Positions 36,398 to 45,490 are shown, counted from the first letter of the stretch. The stretch is 64,000 nt of DNA from Gillisella taibaishanensis (GCF_001938985.1 NZ_MKIN01000021.1:496001-560000); one strand, 5' to 3'. Translations and numbers: made by a program. Notes: generated by a model not told the origin, from the sequence alone.

Positions 36398-36416
36398 AGT
36401 CCGGCACGGCCGGACT
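36398..36416. other. hairpin between outer-membrane factor and adaptor genes
   Basis: A perfect 8-bp GC-rich stem (AGTCCGGC with GCCGGACT) with a 3-base loop is located in the 261-bp gap inside the RND operon. No T tract follows on the transcribed strand, so it may act as a processing or attenuation structure rather than a full terminator. Confidence 0.4.
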
Positions 36417-36608
36417 TCTACGCTACGATGTCTGCGTTGTTTTGGACCTACGGAGACATCTTTCTTTCCTGCTTTCAGATCTACAAACTGAAACTGGACT
36501 GCACACTCCAACAAAACTATCTAATATACCGTTATTGATGTGCAGATTTTCTTGGCATTTTCTGGTAGCAGGCCAGCTTTGTCGGGCGTGTGATGGTCAC
36601 TGCCTATG

Positions 36609-38162
36609 TCATAGCTTTGCCGCCACTTCTGGACCGGCAAAATGCCCTGGAGAAACACGCGGACGCGACTGGTCCGTCTCATCCTGTCGGTTCCACCAGC
36701 CACCACCAAGCGCTTGGTACAGCGCGACTGTATCGGTGTAGCGGGTCGCCTGGGCCTTTACCCTGGAGATAACCGCATTCTGATAGGACTGCTGGGCGGT
36801 GGATACTGTCGGGTAATCGACGGCGCCAATCTTGTACTGTTCCTGGGCCATGGTCAGGCTGGCGGAAGACGCCTTTTCGGCTTTTGCCTGCGCCTGCAGT
36901 GCCTTGGCATCATATTCGATGGCACGCAGACTATCGGCAACGTTCTGGAAGGCGGAAATCACAGTGCTTTTGTACTTGGACAGGTCTTGCCGGAAGGTCG
37001 CGACGCTGGCTTCCTTGGTATGATAGAGCTTGTTTCCATCGAAGATGGTTTGGCTGACGGAGTCAGCAACGCTCCAGGCAATCGTGTTGGCGCTGAACAG
37101 CTTGGCAGGCGCAGAGGCACCGTAGCTGCCGCTAAGCGTGATCTGCGGCAGCATATTGGCAATTGCCACGCCGACACTCGCCGTGGCGTTGTGCAGGGTT
37201 GCTTCCGCCTCGCGAATGTCAGGACGCTGGCGAACCAGGCTAGACGGCAGACTGAGCGGAAGATCACGCGGCAAATGCAAATCCGACAGGCTGACGCTTT
37301 CGCCGTTATCCTGGCTGGGCAGCCGACCGAGATAGGCCATCAGTTCGTTGCGCTGCTGAGCCCGCTGCTTTTGCAGCGACGGGAGGCTAGCCTCAGTCGT
37401 GGCGAGGGTCGATTGCTGCGACAGCACGTCGGATGCAGGAACAGCCCCGACATTGAACTGCTGCTGGATGCGCGCGAGTTGATCCCGCTGCAGGCGAATA
37501 ATGTCCTGCGTAGCCTGGATTTGGGCATTCAGCGACGCATCGTTCATGGCCGCCGTCACGACATTAGCCGTCAGGGAGAGATAGGTGGCTTCCAGCTGGA
37601 AGCGCTGATAATCAGCCTGCGCCTGCGCCGCTTCGATCGTCCGCCGTGTTCCGCCCCACATGTCGAGATTGTAGGAGACGCTGACGGTTGCGTTATGCAG
37701 CGTAAAAAGGGATGCCTTTGTTGCGCCGCTAGCTGCCGAACGCTCACGCTCGGAGGATTCGCTGGCAGTGACCGTTGGAAACAACCCACCCTGATCGGCA
37801 AGAACAGTTTCGCGCGCAGACCGCAGAGCATATTGAGCCGCGGCCACATCCGGATGATTGTGGATCGCTTCTTCGACAAGCGCGTTGATCTGCTTGGACT
37901 GGAACAGTGTCCACCAAGCGGGATTGACATCGCTGCCCATAGTGAAGCGCTGCGCCTGGCCGTTGGAGACGCCCTTTGCATCGACAGTCTTGACCAGCGA
38001 CTCTTTGGTATAGCCACTCGCGTCCGGCCCGTCCGGAGATTGGAAATCGGGTCCGGCGGTGCAACCCGACAGCGTGATAAGCGTTAATAGAATAGTCCAT
38101 CGAGACCAAAGGACCTGGCTGCTTCCGTCGACGTCGGGGGCATAGGATTTTTTATTGAACAT
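36609..38162 (-). CDS. RND efflux outer-membrane factor lipoprotein (NodT/OprM type)
   Basis: This 517-residue TolC-like channel subunit has a lipoprotein signal with lipobox LSGC (ILLTLITLSGCTAGPDFQSP). Two repeats each carry long helices, for example ALVEEAIHNHPDVAAAQYALRSAR and IEYDAKALQAQAKAEKASSASLTMAQEQYKIGAVDYPTVSTAQQSYQNA, typical of NodT/OprM. It is first in the operon and divergent from the TetR gene; the 111-bp gap between starts holds the candidate operators. Its C-terminus is hydrophilic. Confidence 0.94.
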   Translation of the reverse strand: MFNKKSYAPDVDGSSQVLWSRWTILLTLITLSGCTAGPDFQSPDGPDASGYTKESLVKTVDAKGVSNGQAQRFTMGSDVNPAWWTLFQSKQINALVEEAIHNHPDVAAAQYALRSARETVLADQGGLFPTVTASESSERERSAASGATKASLFTLHNATVSVSYNLDMWGGTRRTIEAAQAQADYQRFQLEATYLSLTANVVTAAMNDASLNAQIQATQDIIRLQRDQLARIQQQFNVGAVPASDVLSQQSTLATTEASLPSLQKQRAQQRNELMAYLGRLPSQDNGESVSLSDLHLPRDLPLSLPSSLVRQRPDIREAEATLHNATASVGVAIANMLPQITLSGSYGASAPAKLFSANTIAWSVADSVSQTIFDGNKLYHTKEASVATFRQDLSKYKSTVISAFQNVADSLRAIEYDAKALQAQAKAEKASSASLTMAQEQYKIGAVDYPTVSTAQQSYQNAVISRVKAQATRYTDTVALYQALGGGWWNRQDETDQSRPRVSPGHFAGPEVAAKL

Positions 38163-38181
38163 GAGGCGCTACCAATTGAAC

Positions 38182-38197
38182 CGAACCGTTCAGTCTG
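38182..38197. promoter_or_regulatory. second candidate TetR site near the outer-membrane factor start
   Basis: CGAACCGTTCAGTCTG matches 11 of 16 positions of the palindrome at 38242-38257, including GAACCGT and CAGT. It lies 20 bp before the outer-membrane factor start on that gene's side. Confidence 0.4.
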
Positions 38198-38241
38198 TTG
38201 CTTCAAATTGCAGTCTGGTATAACGATGTCAAGTGGAAAAC

Positions 38242-38257
38242 TGAACCGTACAGTTCA
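38242..38257. promoter_or_regulatory. candidate TetR operator of the RND pump
   Basis: TGAACCGTACAGTTCA is a 16-bp palindrome in which only one base pair is mismatched. It ends 16 bp before the tetR start and lies between the divergent pump operon and its regulator, where TetR-type efflux repressors normally bind. Confidence 0.68.
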
Positions 38258-38273
38258 AAAGAGGGGGTATTTG

Positions 38274-38948
38274 ATGCAAGGCAATTCTGCGAAAACCGCT
38301 ATTGACACTGAAAACCATCCGAAATCTCGAAAGATGGCGAGCAAGAAGTCCAAGTCGGTTCTGCAAGCTGCCCGCTCTACCTTCCTTGAGCTTGGCTATG
38401 ATCGGACCAGTATGGACACGATCGCCCAAGGCGCGGGCGTGTCGAAGGCGACGGTCTACGCACATTTTGAAAGCAAGGAAGCCCTATTTTCTCGGCTGAT
38501 CGAGGAAGAGTTCGCACTTAACGGTGACGACCGACTTTGGGATTCCAGCCTGCCGATTGCTGATATTGAAGCAGATCTCAGGACCATTGCCCGCAATTTC
38601 ACCCGCTGTTTTCTCAACGACAAGGGGTTGGCATTCCACCGGTTGATCGTCTCCAACGCATCGCGGTTCCCGGAAATCGCCGAGATTTTTATGAAAGCCG
38701 GCCCCCGCAAACAACGCGCCGAAGTCGGAGCATTTTTTGAAAGAGCGGTAGACGAAGGATTCCTGCGAATTGCCGACATGGACTTGGCCGTGAAGCAATT
38801 TCTCAGTCTGGTGCAGTGCGACCTGCCACTGAATTGGGCTCTTTCAATGAAGCCGCCGGCACAGAGCCAGTATGACGCCCTTATAGAGGGAGGGGTGCGC
38901 ATCTTCCTGGCTGCCTACGGGGTCAAAAAAAACGGCGCGGACAGCTGA
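38274..38948 (+). CDS. TetR-family repressor of the RND pump
   Basis: This 224-residue TetR/AcrR regulator has its helix-turn-helix at LQAARSTFLELGYDRTSMDTIAQGAGVSKATVYAHFESKEALFSRLI, residues about 31-77. The C-terminal part has the helical ligand-binding layout of AcrR-like repressors (FHRLIVSNASRFPEIAEIFMKAGPRK). The ATG at 38274 has GAGGGGG upstream. A longer frame from 38208 would cover the operator and is rejected. It is divergent from the outer-membrane factor gene. Its stop codon lies within the hairpin that terminates the opposite operon. Confidence 0.92.
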   Translation: MQGNSAKTAIDTENHPKSRKMASKKSKSVLQAARSTFLELGYDRTSMDTIAQGAGVSKATVYAHFESKEALFSRLIEEEFALNGDDRLWDSSLPIADIEADLRTIARNFTRCFLNDKGLAFHRLIVSNASRFPEIAEIFMKAGPRKQRAEVGAFFERAVDEGFLRIADMDLAVKQFLSLVQCDLPLNWALSMKPPAQSQYDALIEGGVRIFLAAYGVKKNGADS

Positions 38949-38967
38949 AATCAGCATCCGCACCGTT
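38925..38967 (-). terminator. intrinsic terminator of the GntR-PLP-M20 operon
   Basis: On the minus strand an imperfect hairpin with outer AACGG/CCGTT arms (38931-38967) runs straight into eight T residues (complement of A at 38925-38932). It overlaps the 3-prime end of the convergent tetR gene. Confidence 0.75.
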
Positions 38968-39013
38968 GAGAATAAAAGGCGGCGGCCAGGAATTGCGGTA
39001 GTCTTGTCTGGCG

Positions 39014-40402
39014 CTAGCCGGCAAGCCGATCCATTATTCTAATCCAGGACCGAATACCCTTGTGAAATGAGGTTAGATTGTATTTTTCGTTCGGAGAATG
39101 GACGCAGTCGTCCATCAGCGAAAACCCGACAAGCAAGGCATCCATGCCGAGCAGGCTCTGGAAATCTCCGACAATCGGGATCGATCCGCCCCCGCCGGTC
39201 ACGACGGCCGGCTTCGACCATTCCTGCGAAAGAGCTTCCTTCGCCTTGGCAAGAACGGGAGAGTCGTAAGGTAGCTGAATGGCGGGAGATGCGCCTTCTT
39301 CGGAAAACTCCACCCGGCAATCGACAGGCAGTTTCGAGCGCACATATTCGCGGAATGTGTTGCGGATCTGCTGCGGGTTCTGGCGTCCGACCAGCCGGAA
39401 GGAGACCTTCGCCATCGCTTCGGCGGCAATGACGGTCTTGAACCCCTTGCCCGTATAGCCGCCGCTCATGCCATTGACCTCGGCAGTCGGCCTTGCCCAG
39501 AGCAATTCCAGCATAGAGCGCCCTTTTTCGCCCGAGATGGCAGAAAGGCCAATGTCCGGCAGGAACGAGGATTGGCTCTTCTCCAGTTCCGCCCAGGCGG
39601 CTTTGAGATCGGCAGGCACTTCGTCGACGCCGTCATAGAAGCCAGGCAGGGTCACCGCACCGGTCTCGTCATGCAGTCCGGCAAGGATATCGCTCAGGAT
39701 ATGCAGGGGATTGGCGGCAACGCCACCGTAACCGCCGGAATGCAGATCGCGGCTGGCGGCTTTGATGACGACCTCCTCCCCAACCAGTCCGCGCAGACTG
39801 GCGCAGATTGCCGGCGTCTCGGCGTCCCACATGCCGGTATCGCAGACCATGGCGAAATCCGCCTTCAGTTCCGCAGCATGAGCTTCGAGAAAGCGCTTCA
39901 GCGATGGAGAGCCGGATTCTTCCTCGCCTTCGAAAAGAATGGTTATGCGCAAGGGAAGTTCGCCCCTCACCTCCCTGAAGGCACGGAGCGCCTCCAGAAA
40001 GGTCATGATCTGGCCCTTGTCGTCGGACGTGCCGCGACCGGTAATGATCTTCTGCCCTTGCGGTGTCTCTCGCACCGCCGGGGCGAATGGGTCGTTGTGC
40101 CAAAGGCCGAGCGGGTCGACCGGCTGCACATCGTAATGGCCGTAAAACAGCACATGAGGGGCGCCCTCAGGGGCCGCAACATCATGAGCAACCACCATGG
40201 GGTGCCCCGAGGTGTCGCGCACCGAGGCCTCGAATCCCAGTTGCGTCAGGTGATCCGCCAAAAATGCAGCCGCTCGCCGGCAATCAGACGCATAGGCCGG
40301 ATCGGTCGAAATCGACGGTATCCGCACAAGATCAAACAGCGTCTCAAGACTGGACGGGAGATTGGCATCCGCACGGGCAAGAACGGAATGGATATCGGTC
40401 AT
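39014..40402 (-). CDS. M20-family metallopeptidase (dipeptidase)
   Basis: This 462-residue zinc peptidase of the M20 (ArgE/DapE/CPG2) family has the ligand and catalytic motifs VLFYGHYDVQPV (metal His and Asp), GRGTSDDKGQ (bridging Asp) and FEGEEESGSPSL (catalytic Glu pair). A dimerisation insert (MSGGYTGKGFKTVIAAEAMAKVSFRLVGRQNP) lies in the middle. Such enzymes cut dipeptides, including beta-Ala- or gamma-linked ones. It follows the PLP enzyme gene by 30 bp and is divergent, as part of its operon, from a peptide-type ABC importer, so it probably cleaves the imported molecule. Confidence 0.93.
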   Translation of the reverse strand: MTDIHSVLARADANLPSSLETLFDLVRIPSISTDPAYASDCRRAAAFLADHLTQLGFEASVRDTSGHPMVVAHDVAAPEGAPHVLFYGHYDVQPVDPLGLWHNDPFAPAVRETPQGQKIITGRGTSDDKGQIMTFLEALRAFREVRGELPLRITILFEGEEESGSPSLKRFLEAHAAELKADFAMVCDTGMWDAETPAICASLRGLVGEEVVIKAASRDLHSGGYGGVAANPLHILSDILAGLHDETGAVTLPGFYDGVDEVPADLKAAWAELEKSQSSFLPDIGLSAISGEKGRSMLELLWARPTAEVNGMSGGYTGKGFKTVIAAEAMAKVSFRLVGRQNPQQIRNTFREYVRSKLPVDCRVEFSEEGASPAIQLPYDSPVLAKAKEALSQEWSKPAVVTGGGGSIPIVGDFQSLLGMDALLVGFSLMDDCVHSPNEKYNLTSFHKGIRSWIRIMDRLAG

Positions 40403-40432
40403 GACTCTATCTCTTGTAAGGTAACCGCAAAC

Positions 40433-41605
40433 TTACGATTCTGTTGCAGCAGAAATCGCGGCGACAAGGTCGCTCCACAGCGCCTCCGTGCCCTCAAGGC
40501 CGACATGCAGCCGCACCGACAGCGGATCGACGCCGAAGGCTTCGGCAAAACTCGGCGGCGCTTTCTGGGCCGCGACCACGTCTCCCGGCACGATCAGGCT
40601 TTCATGGCCGCCCCAGCTGACGCCCATCTTGAAATAGCGCAGCTGATTGCAGAAGATCTTGAGATCGATGCCCGGCTTGAAGATGAAGGAAAACAGCCCG
40701 GACGTGCCGACGAGACCCGGTGGCAGGCTGTTGGCGAGCGCGGGATGGCATACCGTTTCAACCTGCTCATGCGCCTGAAGCCGCCGGGCGATTTCCAGCG
40801 CCGAAGCCTCATGCGCCTTCATGCGCACCGGCAGCGTCCGCATACCGCGGATCAACAGCCAGGCATCGAAGGGCGACAGCTTGCCGCCGAGATAAGGCAG
40901 GGTTTCATTGCGGATCCTGTCGATCAAGGCCTTCGGCCCGGCCACAACACCCGCCACGACATCGCTATGGCCGCCAAGATATTTCGAAGCCGAATGCAGG
41001 ACGAGATCGACGCCGAGCGTCAGCGGCCGCTGGAAAACTGGGCTCGCCCAGCTATTGTCGATAATAGAGAGAACACCGTGATGCCGGGCAAGTGCGGCCA
41101 GCGCGCCGACATCATGGGCATGCATCACCCAGCTGGTCGGGCTTTCGAGATAGATGAGCTTGGCACCCGGCAGGGCTGCAGCGACCGCATCCTCGTCGCG
41201 CCCATCGACATAGGTCACCTCGACGCGCATGCGCTTCAAGATGGTCTCGAAAAACCGGAAGGCGTCCGGATAGACATGCCGCACGGCGACAATCCGATCG
41301 CCCGGCTGGACAAAGGTTAGTACCGTCGAGGAAATCGTCGCCATGCCGCTGCCGAAGCCGAGCGCATCCTCAGCACCTTCCAGACGCGCCAGCATGTCTT
41401 CAAAAATCCGCACAGTCGGGTTGAGGCCACGCGAATAGACCGGACGCTGTTTTTCACCGCGATAGGTCGCGACCATCTCGTCGTAATCGCTGAAGGTGAA
41501 CAGCGAGGTCTGCACGATCGGCGGCACGACCGCATCGAAGGCATTGCCTTCGTCATGGGCAGTGATCAGCGAGGCAAATTCGGAAAAGTCGTGCTTGTCG
41601 TTCAT
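40433..41605 (-). CDS. Cys/Met-metabolism PLP enzyme (cystathionine lyase/synthase-like)
   Basis: This 390-residue fold-type I enzyme belongs to the cystathionine gamma-synthase/lyase family. The PLP lysine is in LHSASKYLGGHSDVVAG, and the family segments YSRGLNPTVRIFEDMLARLEGAEDAL, LIYLESPTSWVMH and SIIDNSWASPVFQRPL are clear. The variant YSRGLNPT replaces the usual YSRxxNPT, and WVMH is typical of MetC-like relatives. The start overlaps the gntR stop by four bases. With M20 peptidase downstream, it may break a carbon-sulfur bond in an imported thio-amino acid; this is inferred. Confidence 0.9.
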   Translation of the reverse strand: MNDKHDFSEFASLITAHDEGNAFDAVVPPIVQTSLFTFSDYDEMVATYRGEKQRPVYSRGLNPTVRIFEDMLARLEGAEDALGFGSGMATISSTVLTFVQPGDRIVAVRHVYPDAFRFFETILKRMRVEVTYVDGRDEDAVAAALPGAKLIYLESPTSWVMHAHDVGALAALARHHGVLSIIDNSWASPVFQRPLTLGVDLVLHSASKYLGGHSDVVAGVVAGPKALIDRIRNETLPYLGGKLSPFDAWLLIRGMRTLPVRMKAHEASALEIARRLQAHEQVETVCHPALANSLPPGLVGTSGLFSFIFKPGIDLKIFCNQLRYFKMGVSWGGHESLIVPGDVVAAQKAPPSFAEAFGVDPLSVRLHVGLEGTEALWSDLVAAISAATES

Positions 41606-42336
41606 TGGGACATGTCCTTGATGTCTTCTTCCACCACGCTGAGAATCTTGAGAGTTTCCTGGCGGGCCGCCTCCGCGTCGCCCTCGGCGATCGCGGCAAA
41701 CAGAGTGCGATGATAGGGAAATGAGCGGCGGGCAAAATCCGGCCGGTCGAAAGGCTTGCTCCAGAAGCGCTCGAAAGCCTCGCGCATCTGCTCTAGCAAC
41801 TGCCGGAACAGCGGATTATGGGCAGCATCGTAAATGGCGAGATGAAAGGCGAGATCTTCCTTACCTGAAGTGCCCTTGGCCAGATGCACCCGCTCCATCG
41901 CGTCGAGTTTTTCCTCGATCTGCTGGATGTCCTGTGCAGTCCGTCGCCTTGCGGCCCAGGCGCTTGCCTCGACTTCCAGGCCACGGCGTACTTCAAGCGT
42001 CTGCAACAGAGCTTCGCGGAGATTTTCCGCTTCCAACCTCAAGGGCATATGGACGGTTGCAGCGCTGATTGGCTGCAGCAGATAGGTGCCGCTGCCCTTG
42101 CGGCTTTCCAGCACGCCCAGCGCCTGAAACCGGCCGATCACCTCCCGCACCGTCGAGCGACCGACGCCAAGCGCCACCATCAGCTCCCGCTCGGTCGGCA
42201 GCCGATCACCGCGCTTTAAGCCTGCTTTTTCAATGTAATCGGCCATAACGCCGCTGACCTGGGCGACCCGGTCCAACGGCGCCAGGATGGCGAGCCGCGG
42301 CGGATCTCTGCCGGTGTTTTCCACACCCAAAGCCAT
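41602..42336 (-). CDS. GntR-family (FadR/FCD) transcriptional regulator
   Basis: This 244-residue regulator has an N-terminal GntR winged helix (VMADYIEKAGLKRGDRLPTERELMVALGVGRSTVREVIGRFQALGVLESRKGSGTYL). The all-helical FCD domain has metal-ligand-type residues (FHLAIYDAAHN and later YHRTLFAAIAEGD). The ATG at 42336 has AGGGGAG before it; the frame to 42564 extends into the intergenic region. It heads the operon with the PLP enzyme and M20 peptidase and is divergent from the peptide ABC importer, so it likely controls both. Confidence 0.92.
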   Translation of the reverse strand: MALGVENTGRDPPRLAILAPLDRVAQVSGVMADYIEKAGLKRGDRLPTERELMVALGVGRSTVREVIGRFQALGVLESRKGSGTYLLQPISAATVHMPLRLEAENLREALLQTLEVRRGLEVEASAWAARRRTAQDIQQIEEKLDAMERVHLAKGTSGKEDLAFHLAIYDAAHNPLFRQLLEQMREAFERFWSKPFDRPDFARRSFPYHRTLFAAIAEGDAEAARQETLKILSVVEEDIKDMSQ

Positions 42337-42364
42337 ACAACTCCCCTTTCGCGGACCGCTTGAC

Positions 42365-42379
42365 AATTGGTCTGACATC
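42365..42379. promoter_or_regulatory. candidate GntR/FadR-type operator
   Basis: TTGGTCTGACATCTT contains GTC-T-GAC, matching the short GT-n-AC dyad form seen with FadR-subgroup regulators. It lies 29 bp upstream of the gntR start in the divergent gap. Assignment is by form and position only. Confidence 0.4.
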
Positions 42380-42589
42380 TTAGCACTATGCGGCCTATCC
42401 GGAATGTCAAGCCATGCAGACAGCGCTTTCGACCGGTCTTTGCACTTGGGGAAAAAATACTGAACATCCCTGTTGCAGCCGAAGATGCCGTTGACGTTTG
42501 GATGACGATCCGACAAGAAAACGAAGAAAATACCAGAAATATACAACATGAGGGTGCCTGGCACACCTCAACGAACTGGGGATAGAGGA

Positions 42590-44209
42590 ATGAAACTTCG
42601 TGTTTTCGGCGCGGCCGCAGCCGTTTCGGCTGCCGCTTTGCTCACTGGCCCTGCCTTCGCTTTCGAAGGCAAGAGCCTCACAGCGCCTAACTGCAGCTAT
42701 GGCGGAACGATCAAGTCCATCGTCGCAACCGACGAGCATACCGTCACCTTCTCCATGTGCGCCCCTGACCCGGCTTTCAAAGCCAAGGCCGCCTTTGTCG
42801 TGTTCGGCATCCAGCCTGCCAAGCATATTGAAGAGCTTGGCCCGACAAAGAAGCTGCTCGAAAACCCTATCGGCACTGGTCCGTTCAAGTTGGAAAGCTG
42901 GAACCGCGGCGATTCGATCACCATGGTGCGCAACGACGACTATTGGGGCACCAAGCCAGCCTTTAGCAAACTGGTCTTCCGCTGGAACCAGTCGGGCGCC
43001 GGCCGTCTGAACGAGTTGCGCTCCGGCACCGTCGACGAGATCGCCAATATCAGCCCCGACGACTTCGACAGCGTCAAGAACGATCCCGATCTGCAGTTCC
43101 TGCCGCAGGAAAGCCCGAACGTTCTCTATCTCGGCATGGTCAACACCGCCAAGCCGTTCGATAATGAAAAGGTCCGCCAGGCCGTCGCCATGGGCGTCGA
43201 CCGTCAGCGTATCGTCGACAATTTCTATCCCAAGGGTTCCGTCGTCGCCACCCACTTTACCCCCTGCTCGCTGCCGAATGGCTGCGCCGGCAAGGATTGG
43301 TACGGCTTTGACGCAGCTGCTGGCAAGAAGCTGTTGGCTGAAGCCGGCTTCCCGAACGGCTTCAAGACCAAGATCTACTACCGCGACGTCTTCCGCGCCT
43401 ATCTGCCGGAACCAAGCGCAGTTGCCGTCGAATTCCAGACGCAGCTGAAGAAGAACCTCGGCATCGACGCCGAAGTCGTTCCGGTTGAATCCGGCAAGTT
43501 CATCGAGGAAACCTCGGCTGGCCGCATCGATGGTCTCTATCTGCTCGGCTGGGGTGCGGACTACCCGCATGTCACCAACTTCCTCGACTATCATTTTGGT
43601 AAGACGTCGAAGATGTTCGGCACGACCTTCCCTGAAATCACCGAGGGTCTGACCAAGGGCGGCACCATTGCCGAGACCAAGACTGCCGAGCCGGTCTACG
43701 CCGCAGTCAACGACGCGATCCGTCAGCACGTACCGATGGTTCCGATCGTTCATGGCGCAGCAGCCTATGCCGGCCGTGCGACCTTGAAGGACGCCATCGT
43801 CCGCCCGTTCGGCTCGCCACGTCTGCAGGACGAAAATCCGGGCAAGGATACTCTGGTATTCATGCAGAATGCTGAACCGATCAGCCTCTATTGCGGCGAT
43901 GAAACCGACGGCGAAACGCTCAATGCCTGCACGCCGATCACCGAAACGCTGTTGGACTACGCTAAGGACAGCGGCGAAATCGTACCGGCGCTTGCCAAGA
44001 GCTGTGATGCCAATACCGACTCGACCGTCTGGACCTGCCACCTGCGGGAAGGCGTGAAGTTCACTGATGGTTCCGTGTTCACCTCCAACGACGTCGTCGC
44101 CTCCTGGGCTGCTGGCCTCGATGCATCGAACCCGGCCCATGTCGGCAATACCGGCTCCTTCGACTACTTCTCCTCCCTTTGGGGTGGATTGATGAACGCC
44201 AAGAAGTAA
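42590..44209 (+). CDS. peptide-type ABC importer binding protein with circularly permuted family-5 domain
   Basis: This 539-residue periplasmic binding protein has a signal peptide (MKLRVFGAAAAVSAAALLTGPAFA). In the SBP_bac_5 (DppA/OppA) family, the block with PALAxSW..LRxGVKFxDG..xxxDVVxSW is N-terminal, and IGTGPFKL, VRQAV and D..KAKxLLxEAGxP follow. Here the order is swapped. Residues about 38-415 carry DEHTVTF, NPIGTGPFKLESW, NEKVRQAVAMGVD, KKLLAEAGFPNGF and GWGADYPHVTNFLDYHF. Residues about 418-539 carry the normal N-terminal block (TETLLDYAKDSGEIVPALAK, LREGVKFTDGSVFTSNDVVASW). Eight Cys are present. It leads the DppBCDF-like operon. Confidence 0.9.
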   Translation: MKLRVFGAAAAVSAAALLTGPAFAFEGKSLTAPNCSYGGTIKSIVATDEHTVTFSMCAPDPAFKAKAAFVVFGIQPAKHIEELGPTKKLLENPIGTGPFKLESWNRGDSITMVRNDDYWGTKPAFSKLVFRWNQSGAGRLNELRSGTVDEIANISPDDFDSVKNDPDLQFLPQESPNVLYLGMVNTAKPFDNEKVRQAVAMGVDRQRIVDNFYPKGSVVATHFTPCSLPNGCAGKDWYGFDAAAGKKLLAEAGFPNGFKTKIYYRDVFRAYLPEPSAVAVEFQTQLKKNLGIDAEVVPVESGKFIEETSAGRIDGLYLLGWGADYPHVTNFLDYHFGKTSKMFGTTFPEITEGLTKGGTIAETKTAEPVYAAVNDAIRQHVPMVPIVHGAAAYAGRATLKDAIVRPFGSPRLQDENPGKDTLVFMQNAEPISLYCGDETDGETLNACTPITETLLDYAKDSGEIVPALAKSCDANTDSTVWTCHLREGVKFTDGSVFTSNDVVASWAAGLDASNPAHVGNTGSFDYFSSLWGGLMNAKK

Positions 44210-44221
44210 TCGCAACCGGAA

Positions 44222-44260
44222 CCGTCCGGCCGGGCCACCATGCCCAGCCGGACGGCTTTC
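44222..44260 (+). other. stem-loop between binding-protein and permease genes
   Basis: A perfect 9-bp stem (CCGTCCGGC with GCCGGACGG) and an inner GGGC/GCCC pairing are followed by CTTTC. Such hairpins after binding-protein genes typically protect the upstream mRNA or attenuate downstream genes, giving excess binding protein. Confidence 0.6.
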
Positions 44261-44367
44261 GGCGTTTGCTATCAGCTTTGCCCGGTGCATTGCGTGGTGA
44301 ACGCAAGACGAAATCCAGTGTCGCCAAGCGGTTTACGCTGGGCGGACGCTGAGAAATAGGACCTGCG

Positions 44368-45447
44368 ATGCTCGGATATGCCGCAAAGCGCCTGCTAATC
44401 TCCATTCCCGTTATTTTCGGCATTCTCGTCGTGACCTTTGCGCTCGCCCGGCTCATTCCCGGCGATCCCTGCAAGGCCATGCTGGGCGAGAAGGCAACGG
44501 CCCAGACCTGCGCCGACTTCGTCGTGCGATACAGCCTCGACAAGCCCCTGCCGGTGCAATTCCTGATCTATGCCAAGAACTTGCTGCATGGCGACTTCGG
44601 CACTTCTGTCCGCTTTTCGCGTCCAGTCACCCAGATCGTGATTGAACGGCTGCCGATGACAATCGAGCTTGCCATGCTGGCGCTGATCGTCGCGACCTTT
44701 ACTGGTATCGGCCTTGGCATCCTCGCTGCACGGCGCCACAATTCCTTGACGGATGTCGGAACCATGGTCATCGCCAATGCTGGCATCTCCATGCCGGTCT
44801 TCTGGCTCGGCCTGATGCTTGCCTATCTCTTCGGCGTCATGCTACGCGACACCCCATTCTGGCTGCCGCCATCGGGACGGCTGTCTGCCGGTGTGAGTTC
44901 CGTTCCCTTCTATGATGTCTGGCATTGGCAACTCGCCGCCGATAGCACCTGGTCGAAATTCCTGGAATTCTTGTCCAATCTCTACATCTTCAACGCGCTG
45001 ATTACAGGCAATTGGCCGGTCTTCTGGGACGCCGTGCGCCATATGATCCTGCCGGTGCTGACGCTCTCGACCATTCCGATGGCTGTCATTGCCCGCATGA
45101 CCCGCTCCTCGTTGCTTGACGTGCTCGGTCGCGACTACGTGCGTACCGCCCGCGCCAAAGGCGTTTCCGAACGCAAGGTGGTGCGTGAGCATGCGCTTGG
45201 CAATGCACTGTTGCCCGTCGTCACCATCCTCGGCTTGCAGATGGGCGCCTTGCTGAGTGGCGCGGTACTGACCGAGACGGTGTTCGGCCTTTCGGGTGTC
45301 GGGCGCATGCTGGTGGAGGCGATCTTCTCGCGCGACTATCCAGTGATCCAGACATTTACGGTGATGATTGCCGTTGCCTATGTGGCGATCAACCTGCTCG
45401 TCGATCTCTCCTATACCTATCTCGATCCGCGCATCCGGCCGCAATAG
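44368..45447 (+). CDS. peptide-type ABC importer, permease DppB-like
   Basis: This 359-residue permease of the DppB/OppB family begins MLGYAAKRLLISIPVIFGILVVTFALARLIPGDPC. It has six membrane helices and the coupling loop ARMTRSSLLDVLGRDYVRTARAKGVSERKVVREHALGNALLP. The first periplasmic loop carries two Cys (GDPC at about residue 34 and AQTC at about 47), not usual in DppB. An insert of about 50 residues between helices 3 and 4 (FWLPPSGRLSAGVSSVPFYDVWHWQLAADSTWSKF) is larger than normal. It follows the permuted binding protein by 158 bp. Confidence 0.93.
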   Translation: MLGYAAKRLLISIPVIFGILVVTFALARLIPGDPCKAMLGEKATAQTCADFVVRYSLDKPLPVQFLIYAKNLLHGDFGTSVRFSRPVTQIVIERLPMTIELAMLALIVATFTGIGLGILAARRHNSLTDVGTMVIANAGISMPVFWLGLMLAYLFGVMLRDTPFWLPPSGRLSAGVSSVPFYDVWHWQLAADSTWSKFLEFLSNLYIFNALITGNWPVFWDAVRHMILPVLTLSTIPMAVIARMTRSSLLDVLGRDYVRTARAKGVSERKVVREHALGNALLPVVTILGLQMGALLSGAVLTETVFGLSGVGRMLVEAIFSRDYPVIQTFTVMIAVAYVAINLLVDLSYTYLDPRIRPQ

Positions 45448-45490
45448 TGTCCGTCCGGTTCAAGTTGAACCCGACGGTTGCTCGCTTTTT

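Noticed and set aside
42407..44290. 627-codon open frame on the minus strand
   Set aside because: It is antisense to the permuted binding-protein gene, with composition typical of a shadow frame and no recognisable motif.
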